The position numbers and the translations under genes were made by a program. Positions 10,240 through 20,446 of a stretch of 64,000 nt of DNA are shown here, piece by piece. The stretch is from positions 249,593,256-249,657,255 of the forward strand of contig CM076190.1 in assembly GCA_038277395.1 (NCBI GenBank), in the 5' to 3' direction. The DNA is from Dryocosmus kuriphilus. Taxonomy: Eukaryota; Arthropoda; Insecta; Hymenoptera; Cynipidae. The notes beneath the pieces were generated by a model. It made no database searches. It was not told the DNA's origin and was given only the letters and a program-made list of their open reading frames with translations. The stretch's first letter is position 1. The number at the start of each line of letters is the position of its first letter.

Positions 10240-11936
10240 TTAGATTAATAGAAAGATCTTTTTCTTTTTTAATATATAGCATTTCCATAAATTCTCTTTT
10301 ACTCTTATTACTTTCACAATGCAGTACTTCAACATTATCCCAATCAAAATCATGATCTGGATTTTCATTTTTGTGTTGGAAAGTACATTGCGATAATAAT
10401 AATTTCTGCGGAAATTACTTTTATGTTCCTCAACTCTAGTATTAAGAAGCCTGCCATTCTGTCCTATATATGTCATATTACAAATTTTACAGGATAATCT
10501 ATAAATCACACCACTCTTTTCAAAATTCTCTGAGCAATCTTTTCCAAAACGTACTATAGAATCCATTTTGAAGGGAATTCTAAAAATATTGTGCATGTTA
10601 AACTATTTCAACATAGATTGAATAGTCATCGAGATTTGACCAAAGTAAGGGAGTCCGAAAGTGTTGGAAGAACTAAATTCACTTACTTGGTTTTGAGTGT
10701 CTGAAACTGAAACAATACTCTGTCTATTTTTAAGTTGTTCAATTCTAACTTTCACATTTTTTTCGATAAATTTAGGTGGGTAATGATTTAAAAAAAAGAA
10801 TTCTTCTGGCAATATTTAAATTTTCGGAATGAAAAGATTCATGGGACAAACAAACAGCTCTGTCAACTAGGTTTTTGACTATTGCAATTTTATTAGAGAT
10901 AGGATTTGGCGAGAAAAAATTGACCAATCTCCCTGAATAAGTGTCTTTTCTGTGCCAATTAGTGATAATACTACCATCTGCAAGTCTAATTAACTGTAAG
11001 TCTAGAAAAGGAATTGTGTTATTATTTTCTATTTCATGTGTAAATTGTATTCTCGGGTGAAAGCTATTGAAACTATTAATAACTTCTTGAAGTTTGTCTA
11101 AAGGAACACACAAAATTGTGTCATCAGCATAGCGAAAGTAAAAAGGCAAAAGAAAACTTAATTTTTCAAAGAAAAATTTTTCTAAATCTTCTATAACTAT
11201 TTCAGCTAAAATTGGAGAAACAACAGAACCTATTGGAGTCCCAAACTTTTGCTTATAGAATTTACTATTAAATTTGAAATATGTTGAATTCATAATGAAA
11301 TCTATCCCTCCGAGAAATTCTTTTTTAATCAATCTTGTACGTAATTTAATTGTATCCCATCTTGTTGAAATTGCTGTTTTAACTAAGTCCAAAGGTATAT
11401 TCGGAAATATTGCAACAACATTTAAAGAGACTAGTATAAAGTTATCTGGAACTGTTTGTTCATTTATGATCTTTTGAAACTCTCAACTATTTTTAATACA
11501 ATGGCTTGAAAAAGTTAATGAATCTTTAAGTATTAAATTGAAATTCTCTTCTAAAAATCTAGTAGGACTATTAATAGTTGAAATGACTATTCTCAAAGGG
11601 AAGTTTTCTTTATGAATCTTCCTTAAACCATAGAATCTGTGAAGAACAGAATTAGTAGTATGTATCAATGTCCTTCCATCTTATACCTTTCCCCAGAAGT
11701 CCTTTTTTTCTCCAATTATCAACGATTCGAAAACTGCTACTTTTCAGTTTTTTCAGGGGATTTGCATCTAATAAATCAAAATTTTCAGCGTTATTAAGTA
11801 AAACCTCCATATCTCTAACGTATTCAGACCTCCTCATGCAAACAGTAATCTTACCCTTGTCAGCACTCGTGCACATCAAATCAGGATTATTTATAAGAAA
11901 TTTTTTGGTTACTGATAGTCCTCCTGCAATCTCCAA
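10240..11936 (-). pseudogene. Penelope-like reverse transcriptase with GIY-YIG endonuclease, 5'-truncated and broken
   Basis: On the minus strand, N to C: 11,936-11,652 has the ADKGKITVCMRRSEY block typical of the Penelope N-terminal RT region. 11,668-11,483 has FYGLRKIHKE. 11,392-10,772 is the RT core, with KFGTPIGSVVSPILAE and the catalytic FRYADDT near 11,120-11,135. 10,812-10,603 is the linker, and 10,596-10,240 is a GIY-YIG nuclease (YRLSCKICNMTYIGQNGRLL followed by EEHKS). The frame breaks at about 11,660, 11,480, 10,800 and 10,600, and the 5' end is missing, so it is not functional. An intact relative would nick the target with GIY-YIG and reverse-transcribe with a telomerase-like RT. 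The YADDT and YIG motifs are intact in this copy. Confidence 0.88.
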
Positions 11937-12900
11937 TTTTAGCTGATATAGTTATAGAAGATTTAGGAAAAATTTGTCTTTGAAAAATTAAGTTTTCTTT
12001 TGCCTTTTTACTTTCGCTATGCTGATGACACAATTTTGTGTGTTCCTTTAGACAAACTTCAAGAAGTTATTAATAGTTTCAATAGCTTTCACCCGAGAAT
12101 ACAATTTACACATGAAATAAAGAATAATAATACAATTCCTTTTCTAGATTTACAGTTAATTAGATTTGCAAATGGTAGTATTATCACTAATTGGCACAGA
12201 AAAGACACTTATTCAGGAGATTGGTCAATTTTTTCTCGTCAAATCCTATCTCTAATAAAATTGCAATAGTCAAAAACCTAGTTGACAGAGCTGTTTGTTT
12301 GTCCCATGAATCTTTTCATTCTGAAAATTTAAATATTGCCAGAAGAATACTTTTTTAAAATCATTACCCACCTAAAATTGATCGAAAGAAATGTGAAAGT
12401 CAGAATTGAACAACTTAAAAATAGACAGGGTATTGTTTCAGTTTCAGACACTCAAAACCAAGTAAGTGAATTTAGTTCTTCCAACACTTTCGTACTCCCT
12501 TACTTTGGTCAAATCTCGAGGAATATTCAATCTATGTTGAAAAAGTTTAAAATTCACACTGTTTTTAGAATTCCCTTCAAAATGGGTTCTATAGTACGTC
12601 TTGGAAAAGATTGCTCAGAGAATTTTGAAAAGAGTGGTGTGGTTTATAGCAAAATTTTTAATATGACATATATAGGACAGAATGGCAGGCTTCTTAATAC
12701 TAGAGTTGAGGAACATAAAAGTAATTTCCGCAGAAATTATTATTATCCCAATGTACTTTCCAAAATAAAAATGAAAATCCAGATCATGATTTTGATTGGG
12801 ATAATGTTGAAGTATTGCATTGTGCAAGTAATAAGAGTAAAAGAGAATTTATGGAAATGTTATATATTAAAAAAGAAAAAAAGATCTTTCTATTAACCTA
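11931..12900 (+). pseudogene. Penelope-like element, second (inverted) copy: RT 3' half and GIY-YIG
   Basis: Starts abruptly at TCCAATTTTAGCTGATATAG inside the RT core, matching the complement of about 11,200-11,220. It carries FRYADDT (12,015-12,030), the FLDLQLIR and NWHRKDTYSG blocks, then a frame change at about 12,240. From 12,336 come the linker and the GIY-YIG domain (MTYIGQNGRLLNTRVEEHKS) in one frame to 12,896. It is closely similar to the minus copy, so the two derive from the same family or event. In the GIY-YIG start the Cys-containing segment is altered relative to the minus copy (VVYSKIFN). Dead by truncation. Confidence 0.85.
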
Positions 12901-13640
12901 AAAACTGATTTGCTGAAATTAGGTATCTCTTATGATTGCATGGTAACTTATATTTAAATCGTTTACATCTCCATGAATTTTTGTTTTTGTTTTTAGACTC
13001 AGATGTTAATTCCCTCATTCTTCATTATTGTGTCATGTTCTCCTGTTGAAAGTTTGTGATTGATATGGTTTTATTTTTCCTTTTTTGATTTGGACTCAAG
13101 TAGTAGTGCCCTTAATTATTTCAAAATCTGCTTACTTTCTCTTTTCGAAATTTATATTTGATGAGCTAGTACGCGCATGTGTAATTGATGACGTAGTATG
13201 CGCATGTGTATACTGGGTAGTACCTTCTCTAAGGAATTTTAGTTTCAGATTAGACTTCTATGAGGTGACACCTTCATTCCCACTTGGTTTCTAATTTTCT
13301 AACTATTTTTTCAGGTTGAGTTGCCTTGATAGGGGGTTTAGAGTTACATCGAAACGTTGGCTTTCTTTACAGTTTTTTAAAGAAATAATTTTTTTACAAT
13401 AAGAAAATTAAAAGACAAATAAAAAAAGATGACGAAAGAGAAGGAAGGGGTTTTGTTTGGTTGCCTTCTCATTCTTTCCTCCATTTTTTTGGGGCTTTTT
13501 TTGGTTTTTTTGTTTTTTTTCAAGATTTTTTTTTTTGATGAATTATTTTTTTGTTTTTGTTTTTTGTCCAAATCTAATCGTATTTTTAATTCTTGGAAAC
13601 CTTTTAGCTTCAAATAGAGAATTATTTATTTTTTAGCAAT
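12901..13640 (+). other. Penelope 3' UTR with degenerate ribozyme-like terminus and A-rich tail
   Basis: Noncoding sequence matching the complement of 9,718-10,240. At 13,323-13,362 the words GCCTTGATAG, ATCGAAACGTTGGC appear. The same arrangement is on the minus strand at 28,512-28,555 of the third copy. CTTGATA for CTGATGA and GAAAC are reminiscent of the hammerhead core reported in Penelope termini, but core positions are substituted. ORFs of Lys/Asn repeats here come from A-runs. Confidence 0.6.
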
Positions 13641-14293
13641 TATTTTGGACGTTAAAGGGAGATTTCCTTCTTGATCTTTTTTCAAGAATTGACCTCTTCA
13701 TAAGTTTTTTTTTATATGTTCTTGCTCTAATATATCAAATGTATTGTAAATTTTGAATTCATAGAATTTTTAAAAGCTTCATGAAAATTTAATTGAGACA
13801 AAAATTTCGTGCTTTGAAAAATATATCTAAGACTTTCCAGGGGTTTCTAGGCGTTGCAACGCGTTTAAAAAATGTCATTGTATTTCAAAGATTTTAAAGG
13901 TTTTTAAGGATTTCAAAGATTTAAAGGGATTTAAAGCGTTTTCACAAGATCAAGGGATTTTATAGTTCGAGGTTTTCAAATATTTTGAGTAATTCAAAGA
14001 ATCTCAAGGAGATTCAAAAATATTCCAAAGGATTTTAAAGATTTGGGGTTATTTGAAAAGAAACCTAAGTGTATTATTGACTTTAGGAGATTAAAAAGTT
14101 TTGAAAGTACTCCAAAAAAATTAAAATATTTCAAGTGATTTCTAAGGATTTTAAGGAATTTTAAAGAATTTTTCAGCTGTTTTGTTTCATCTTTTAGTTT
14201 ACCACGCTCAGATTGAAGAATTTTACCAGACGGCGTACTAAAATGATTCAGAGGGTGCATTTCTGTCAATTGAGCTGGACACCAAAAACTTAG
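13641..14293. other. AT-rich intergenic DNA
   Basis: Begins where the two Penelope flanks lose similarity. Contains AT-rich GATTTTAAAGG-type filler (13,850-14,180). No gene or structured element seen; the 13,994-14,344 minus-strand ORF has no recognisable domain and overlaps the neighbouring foldback. Confidence 0.5.
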
Positions 14294-14514
14294 AGTAGAT
14301 GTCGCCACTCCTTTTAGCGCAACCGAACGCAGGTTTTCTATCATTTTCTGTTATTCATGGCGACCAGCTATTTGCTGAAATTTCGAGCATAAACAATGAA
14401 GCTTATTTTTCTACGCATGCCCCAAGTTTGTTCAATCCTGATCGCCATGAATAATATAAAATTATAGAAAACATGCAACCCGCTGCGGCACCAAAAAGAG
14501 TGGCAACATTTACT
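14294..14514. repeat. Foldback MITE of about 220 bp
   Basis: Two arms of about 75 bp (14,294-14,370 and 14,436-14,514) are inverted copies separated by ~65 bp. The outer part shares GCCACTC and CTTTTTGG-like words. The inner part shares TTTTCTAT and a 17-bp block, TTATTCATGGCGACCAG, with one mismatch in the partner. No coding. The right end lies immediately beside the inverted end of the 5.3-kb element that follows. Confidence 0.65.
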
Positions 14515-14536
14515 ATGAGTGTAGGAGATGACTATT

Positions 14537-14700
14537 TTTCGATTTACTGATCATTGTAGTTTATTAAAGCCTATCGAGCTTTCGTTCCTCGACGAGGAAC
14601 TTTATCAGGATAAAATTATACATGGACACTTCACCTTGACAAAAAGAACGCCGCCTATAACGCAGAACAGTTTTCTGACCACATACGAGATCTGCCCGAA
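14537..14700. repeat. Left inverted end with internal palindrome
   Basis: Contains a perfect odd palindrome GTTCCTCGACGAGGAAC (14,584-14,600), which would make a good dimeric protein-binding site. The partner at 19,804-19,820 reads GTTCCTCATCGAGGAAC, one mismatch in the arms. Similarity to the right end continues to about 14,700 (GCAGAACAGTTTTCTGAC against GCAGAGCAGTTTGGTGAC). Confidence 0.65.
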
Positions 14701-14814
14701 ATGTATCCGGAATAACTTCATATCTCGACGCTGCACAGTGGATCAAGATCCCAAATAGCTGGCCAAAATTCAAAAAATGAACATTTCACTGTTTTTGAGT
14801 GGTAGTAAGAGGTT

Positions 14815-15445
14815 TTTTGGGTCGCTGATTTCTAAAATGAGGTCAAAAATTAAAAATTCAAAATGGCTGATACAGAATGGCGGAAATGTTTTTAAATTTT
14901 TTGGTCGATTTGCACAAAAATCAGGTGTAAGGGGTTTTTTGGGTCGCTGATTTCGAAAATGTAGCCGAAAATTCGAAATTCAAAATGGCCGATACAAAAT
15001 GGCGGAAAATTTTTGAAATTTTTTGGTCGATATGCACGAAAATCAGTTTTTAGGGGTTTTTTGGATCGCTGATTACGAAAATGGGGTGAAAAATTTAAAA
15101 TTCGAAATGGCAGATACAAAATGGCGGAAATTTTTTAAAATTTTTTGTTCGATTTGCACAAAAATCAGGTTCAAGGGGTTTTTTTGGGTCGCTGATTTCG
15201 AAAATGTAGTCAAAAATTCGAAATTCAAAATGGCCGATACAAAATGGCGGAAAATTTTTGAAATTTTTTGGTCGATATGCACGAAAATCAGTTCTTAGGG
15301 GTTTTTTGTGTCGCTGATTTCGAAAATGAGGTCAAAAATTTAAAATTCAAAATGGGCGATACAAAATGGCGGCAAATTTTGAATCTTTTTGGTCGATTTG
15401 CACGAAAATTGGGTGTAAGGGGTTTTTCGAATCGCAAATTTTGGG
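14815..15445. repeat. Tandem array of a ~122-bp unit, five to six copies
   Basis: The landmark TCGCTGATTTC recurs at about 14,822, 14,944, 15,066, 15,188 and 15,310, with a decayed copy near 15,430, giving a period close to 122 bp. Each unit also contains AAAATGGC, GATACAAAATGGCGGAA and a TTTGGTCGAT word. Because 122 is not a multiple of three, the ORFs over it (for example 15,023-15,298 plus, 14,892-15,119 minus) are by-products of the repeat. It sits just inside the left inverted end of the RAG1-like element and downstream of its transposase stop, a usual place for subterminal repeats. Confidence 0.85.
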
Positions 15446-15513
15446 AAAAGGGTAATAAATGAGATTGCTTGTTAGTGAGAAGAAGTCAAATTTCTATGCA
15501 ATTGTTTTTCAAT

Positions 15514-17619
15514 TTACAAAAATTTAGTCTTAATAAAATTAATTAATCTGCTGCAATCTGTGTCAGAAGCTTCACAATAGGTATCGTCGTCTGATTTTTC
15601 GTACGTTAACATTTCAATTGCTTCGGGAAGCAAGCTTTTACCTTTCTTTAGAGGTAATTTGCGAAGGCTCGAAATCAGAGGATCCGAAGAAACGAGGAGC
15701 CTGTAAAAGACATCTTCCATTGTTTTCGTTCTAGAACACTTACGTGAAAAATTTTCTCTGAAGTTCCTAACGTCCTTGTTATGTGACTCCTGCGCTTTTT
15801 CGGACATTTGCCCTATTGGCAAAATGGTCGATGCAACAATAGTTGAGCCGCGAATTAATACTTTGTGTACTGTTGTCGACATTTTATACCACGGATATAA
15901 AGCGATCATTAATTCCGCTGTTTCGAAGGAATACTTTTCGAACTTTTCAAGTTTTACATTGAATCGACTTCCCAAAACTTGCAAAATTATATGAAACCTA
16001 TGCACGATGTCGTGGTCAATACCTACAATTCGTGCTTAATCTTCAGAATTCTCAAAAAAAATATCGAGCCGTATTGCCATCGTTGGAATTACCCATTACC
16101 TGCTTAGGGCGATCAATGATCGAGTGCAGTTCTTTCTTGAATCACGATCGAATCCACGAATCTGCCATTTTTGATTGTTCATCTTATAGCCCAAATGCAA
16201 AAGACATTCAAAACATACGTATCCAACAATTCGATGTGGATAATCCGTATTGCAAGTTCAATGTGTTAACTGGTCGCTCTTTCATCGCATGTATCTCGTT
16301 AAAATCTTTAGATGTCGCGTTACATAAATACCAACGCATCGCAGATGCTGTGTTCGTGACAACATTGCACACCTTACCGTCAATCATTGTAAAAGATCAA
16401 TCGAAATCGACTTGTAGGTCATTCGCGTTAAAACAGGTTTCGAGTTTTTCTAAAGACTTTATTTGATCGTCAATAACGCGCTTCTCCTCTATTGTCGATT
16501 CTTTTTTCTCTGAAAGGAATTGAAGATGAATGGGACGACAAAATCTTGGCGATGAAGGTCTTGGATTCTTCCAAACAATTATTTTCGATTTTGTTTTTTC
16601 ATCAATACCCGAAAGTTCGAGGGGAACGAGTGAAGTAAGAATAACGTTTGAATCGGAGCTACTTTCATCTTCAAATCCTTGCTTGTACTCTTTTTGACTA
16701 GACCTTCCATCGAAATCCCATTTAACGTACAATGTCAAATTTTTTGAAACAGTTCTATCCAAACGATCAATCACTTCCTTCTGCATTTTCAAAATTCTCA
16801 AAGCAGTATGATTGAGAAGGGATTGCAATGGCACTTTAGCCGAAGTTTCAGAAACAGCAACACCGTTAGGATAGCACAGTTTCTTAGCGGAGAAAACATT
16901 GTGATAGCTAGGAAAAACATTACTATCACAAGACAATGAGGCAACTCGAACATTTTAAATATTGAGTTTTCGATAATTTGGAGTCAATAACGAGTGACAA
17001 AGCAGCATCAGGAGCTAAAGCGTTTGGTCGAGGTTTTTTGAATGTTTCAAGTGCATCAATGTACTGTTTTGCAACCTCTGGCGACTTTGCAACATCATTA
17101 ACTACCTTTGCTACTTCTATAGCTCCTTCGAAGCGGAGGTTCATCTTCGTAGCATAGGAGAGTTCGTCAGTGCTGTAATTTTTGCGTAGATCCTCGGTTT
17201 TCCTTCCCTTAGAGCGGTCACTGCGTCTCAGATCCTCAGAATCATCAACAGCCGCAGGAAAAGTAACCTAATTCAGTAAGGAATCCATTAATTATTTGAT
17301 TATAGGAATTGCAGTCAATTAAATGATATTTGATTTCTACCGTTATGGTCGAAAAGTCATCGAGCCAAGCCTTATTGAGATCCATAAAACGTTGTCTCAT
17401 GCGATTAGCTTTTTGCCATCTCAATTTCAAGCTGCTAATAATTTTCCTCAGAGTTTCTTCGGAATGGTGATCAATTGTAAACGAATGTTCTGGCTTATTG
17501 AGCAACTTTGTCGCCAATGTCTTTATTTGTGTTTTAAAATTAGAGTCGTTAATGTTTTCCAAATTTTCGAAAATTTCACGACGTATACATTTTACACTTT
17601 GCGACTTGGATCCTGCCAT
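15514..17619 (-). pseudogene. RAG1/Transib-like transposase, frameshifted
   Basis: Minus strand, N to C. 17,619-17,245: basic N-terminal segment (MAGSKSQSVKCIRREIF). After a frameshift, 17,242 to about 16,950: RSKGRKTEDLRKNYS and FKKPRPNALAPDAALS. 16,936-16,397: VKWDFDGRSSQKEY, then PRFCRPIHLQFLSEKK. 16,390-16,020 (two or more frame changes): DGKVCNVVTNTASAMRWYLC, NLQYGLSTSNCWIRMF, GNSNDGNTARYFF. 16,005-15,514: TVHKVLIRG, LPIGQMSEKAQESHNKDV, TKTMEDVFYRLLVSSDP. The last block follows the RAG1 pattern around its catalytic Glu (HK.L.H, IG, SEGNESGNK, MEDV), and NDGNTAR matches RAG1 NGNFAR. WDFDG could hold the first catalytic Asp. I cannot place the second Asp: the LHCDIGN position of RAG1 is read here as STSNCWIR. 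A cut-and-paste transposase is the likely role; this copy is dead. Confidence 0.75.
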
Positions 17620-17837
17620 AAACAGAAATCATATTGTAGAGATTTTCTTTTACTTCACAAATAATTAAGTGTTAAACGCTGAAAATTAATTTTCTTACAG
17701 TAAAAATTCAAATTAATTTGCCATTTCTATTAGCTCCTTTTAATTTTTTATCATTAACTGACTTCTATTTATTATTGTTCATTATGCATTTATTTGTTAC
17801 ATTTAATGTTTTTATCGAGAAAAATTATTTAATTTAT

Positions 17838-17883
<46 letters not shown>

Positions 17884-18659
17884 CAATTCGTTGAAAAAGT
17901 TCTGAAATGAAAGTAAAATTTAATTTATACACCCTATATATTGTGCTTCATTCATTTCTAACATTACCAAGGGTCTATTCAAAAGCCTTCCAAGAAAAAA
18001 AAAAAAATTCCGGGGGATAAACCTTTCCGAGTACTGTGTTGCGTTGAGTCACGTGTTGGTCTGTATTTCCGCGCGCAAACGCCGCCACGTTGTCATAAAA
18101 AACACGACTTTACTTTAAAAGGGGCAGTTACGGGCAGCCAACAAAAGAAATTTCGAGAACTAGACACTTTTCCGCGATAAATAAGATAAAAAAGAGCGCA
18201 TGCATCAGCAGGCAAAAAAAGAATTTTCTTTGTTAAGTTTCAAGTCGGGTTAAAAGCAAGAAAATTTGTATGCCTTGATTACGTTGCCTGTATTGCACAA
18301 ATGCGCGAGAATAATGTACATAACATTACATACTCAGTAGTTACGTACCTTCACGAGTATTTTCCATTTTGAGTCATTCGATTTCGATGCAAACTCGCTG
18401 AAATGTTGAGGTTTTCGTCGAACGCTTGAAAGCCGAGAAAGGCACTGTCACTGGCGCGCTTGACAATGCGTCAACTTCGACTGCTCAACACGAATAAAGT
18501 TCTCAATATAATGACGTGCCCTTTCAGATTATAATGCCCCAAGGCCCCCTATACACGAGACTGTGAAGCTTTACCTTAGGCGGGAAATTTCATTTTTTCA
18601 ATTTTGTCCAGCTTTTTGGGATCTTGAACCACTGTGCGCTGGTGTTATTTTTCGTCATC
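17620..18659. other. Noncoding interior of the RAG1-like element
   Basis: 5' side of the transposase ORF. Holds a (TA)n microsatellite (17,840-17,881) and then somewhat GC-richer unique sequence with no coding signal. No promoter motif that I would defend. Confidence 0.4.
17840..17881. repeat. (TA)n microsatellite
   Basis: About 42 bp of uninterrupted TA repeats. Confidence 0.95.
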
Positions 18660-19300
18660 CGGCGAGTGACATCCTTTAAAGTAGTCCCCATTTGATTGAA
18701 CGACGTACTCTCAGCGGTGTTTTCACTTCCTGAAGCAGTCCTGGAAGTCAGTTTTCGAAATAGCCTTTATTTCACTCGTCGTATTTGACTGTATCGTCTC
18801 TGTGTCGTCAAACCGGTGTCCTTTGAGTGGAGTTTTTAATTTTGGAAATAGCCAAAAGTCATAGGGAGCTACATATGTCGGGACTGCACGGAGGCTGGCG
18901 AAGCGGCGCGACGTTGTGCTTTGCCAAATATTGCTGCACAAGGTTTGATGAATGCGTTGGCGCATTATCGTGATAAAGAAGCTAGCACCTCTTGACGGAA
19001 GCTGAGGCCATTTTCTTCTAATTCTATTTTCTTCTACTTCCACCAACCATATATTTGGCTTTTACCCATACAGTAATCGCCAAAGGCCTTTTGGATCATT
19101 TCAATCGTTTCCATACAAGTCTTTTCAAGTTCAAAACAAAACTTGATGCATATTCGTTGTTCAACTCTTTCGGTCATTTTGAGCAACAAAGCAATCCACC
19201 GAACGCCAAAAAGACTCCGTACACAAATGCACGCTGTTTGGGAGCTAAGGCATCTCGACAAAAACTGCGGCATCGAGGAAGTTCCTGAAGAGTTGCAGTT
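18660..19300 (-). pseudogene. Mariner-family transposase fragment, internally deleted
   Basis: On the minus strand the N-terminal helix-turn-helix is readable (EQRICIKFCFELEKTCMETI and KAFGDYCMGKSQIYGWWK). The sequence then jumps, with loss of roughly 400 bp, to the C-terminal catalytic part: a degraded HDNAP-like region, APYDFWLFPKLKTPLKGHRF with the last catalytic Asp, and a tail readable as NGDYFKG near 18,670. The first catalytic Asp motif is missing and several frameshifts are present. I did not find a convincing pair of terminal repeats. It lies inside the right part of the RAG1-like element, so it probably inserted into it. Confidence 0.75.
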
Positions 19301-19714
19301 TACAGTGGTATCTGGCAGAGTGCGCTCGAACGTTCTGGCGTGGAGATTCAGAGGTATTCCGGATACTTTTGGACAGTACTCGTATTATCATTAAATAGTT
19401 ATGGTGATCTTTCTCAATTTTTGATGTAAGAAATTCTTTAGCGGCTAGAGACAAGTGGGGGACAGCATACACTTTGCACGCGCAGCGGCACGCGTGCAGA
19501 TTCTTTTTCCTCTCAGACCCTCTCTACCTCTCTCTCTCTCTTTATAGTACTCTCTTTCTCTTTTTTCCTGCGGCTCTTTGCGTGGCTGACTGGATGTGCC
19601 TTGTCCTCCTCTCTCTTCCTACATTGATACTTCGCAATTAAGTTCTCACTTCTGCGATACGTCTCGCGAAACACAAATTTTTTTTAAATAAAATGGTTTT
19701 ATAACCTTTTAATG
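19301..19714. other. Unassigned sequence with CT-rich patch
   Basis: Contains a (CT)n stretch around 19,527-19,562. No gene recognised. The short ORFs here are not supported by motifs. Confidence 0.4.
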
Positions 19715-19867
19715 TTAGATATTTAGTCACCAAACTGCTCTGCATTGCAATAGACTTCGTTTTGTCAAGAAGAAATGTCCATGTACAATTTTAAAATGAC
19801 AAGGTTCCTCATCGAGGAACGAAAGCTCGATTACTTTTGATAAATGAGAATGATCAGTAAATCGAAA
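19715..19867. repeat. Right inverted end of the RAG1-like element
   Basis: Reverse-complement counterpart of 14,537-14,700, with the near-palindrome GTTCCTCATCGAGGAAC at 19,804-19,820 and TGATCAGTAAATCGAAA at the outer edge. Divergence between the two ends is moderate, so the element is not recent. Confidence 0.65.
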
Positions 19868-20446
19868 CTTCTACATTATGCATTCTGATCGAAATAACTA
19901 CATCCAACTACATTTGCTCTGAGTTTTTTGTGTCCAGCATAATTGATCCATTTGACGTCGGATCGGCATTTGTTCACCAGGTTTGGTACTTGAGAGACGA
20001 CACTCATTCGATTTTATTTCAATCCACAAAACGAACTCCTTTTATCACGTTGATGGATCAAATTAAAGTGAGATTGTTTTCCTGCGTGAATTGTCTGAAT
20101 ACCGAATTTGGGCCTTGATTCCTATCTTTTAAACCCTTGAACTTCAAGCAATTCTGTAACCTAAATTTAAGAACATCTTTTAAATATATAATATATACTA
20201 GCTGTGTATCTGCTTCGAATCACTTGAATTTACATGAAATTACTGGTCTCAAAATGTCAATTTTTTTCTTACAGAATTCGATGCTGATAAATTTCCAGAG
20301 ATTAATGGAAACACTGTTCTTACGGAAATGATGGATACCTATTCTTTTTTGAGGTGAATTCATGAATCTTCCACTGAATGCAACCGTATGATAGACGAAG
20401 TCCTACTACGGCTGAGAGACACAAGGTTTTTGTAAAAATAGGAGCT
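19868..20446. other. Intergenic sequence, nothing recognised
   Basis: The two small ORFs at 19,930-20,118 and 20,137-20,331 have no motif, no splice context that links them and no similarity I know. Left as noncoding. Confidence 0.4.

Larger units (their letters stand above)
9718..13640. mobile_element. Two Penelope-like elements joined head to head (large palindrome)
   Basis: A minus-strand copy (9,718 to about 11,936) and a plus-strand copy (about 11,931-13,640) meet at their 5'-truncated ends. Homologous arms are 9,718 to about 11,220 and 11,930-13,640, and the ~710 bp between them are the extra 5' part of the minus copy. Both arms share the RT 3' half, the GIY-YIG domain, the 3' UTR and a tail rich in A runs that carries the GAGAAGGAAGGGG word. 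The plus arm has about 245 bp (13,128-13,370) missing from the minus arm, including the GAAACGTTGG terminus motif. The flanks diverge abruptly outside the arms. Inverted or tandem partial copies are a known product of Penelope retrotransposition. Confidence 0.85.
14537..19867 (-). mobile_element. About 5.3-kb RAG1/Transib-like DNA transposon with long inverted ends
   Basis: Ends at 14,537-14,700 and 19,715-19,867 are inverted copies. They share TTTCGATTTACTGATCATT, ATCGAGCTTTCGTTCCTCG, ACATGGACA and TTGACAAAA in the same order. Between them lie a 122-bp tandem array, one minus-strand transposase pseudogene (15,514-17,619), a (TA)n run and a mariner fragment near the right end. I see no exact target duplication and no CACxxTG terminal heptamer as in known Transib ends, so the true boundaries could be slightly outside those given. 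That the inverted ends belong to the transposase is inference from position. Confidence 0.6.

Noticed and set aside
14815..15445. CRISPR array or other prokaryotic repeat system (also considered for 33,110-33,790)
   Set aside because: Units are long, imperfect and directly adjacent without unique spacers, in a eukaryotic transposon-rich setting.
14892..15462. Repetitive protein ORFs over the 122-bp array
   Set aside because: Period not divisible by three, both strands equally open, no start or promoter.
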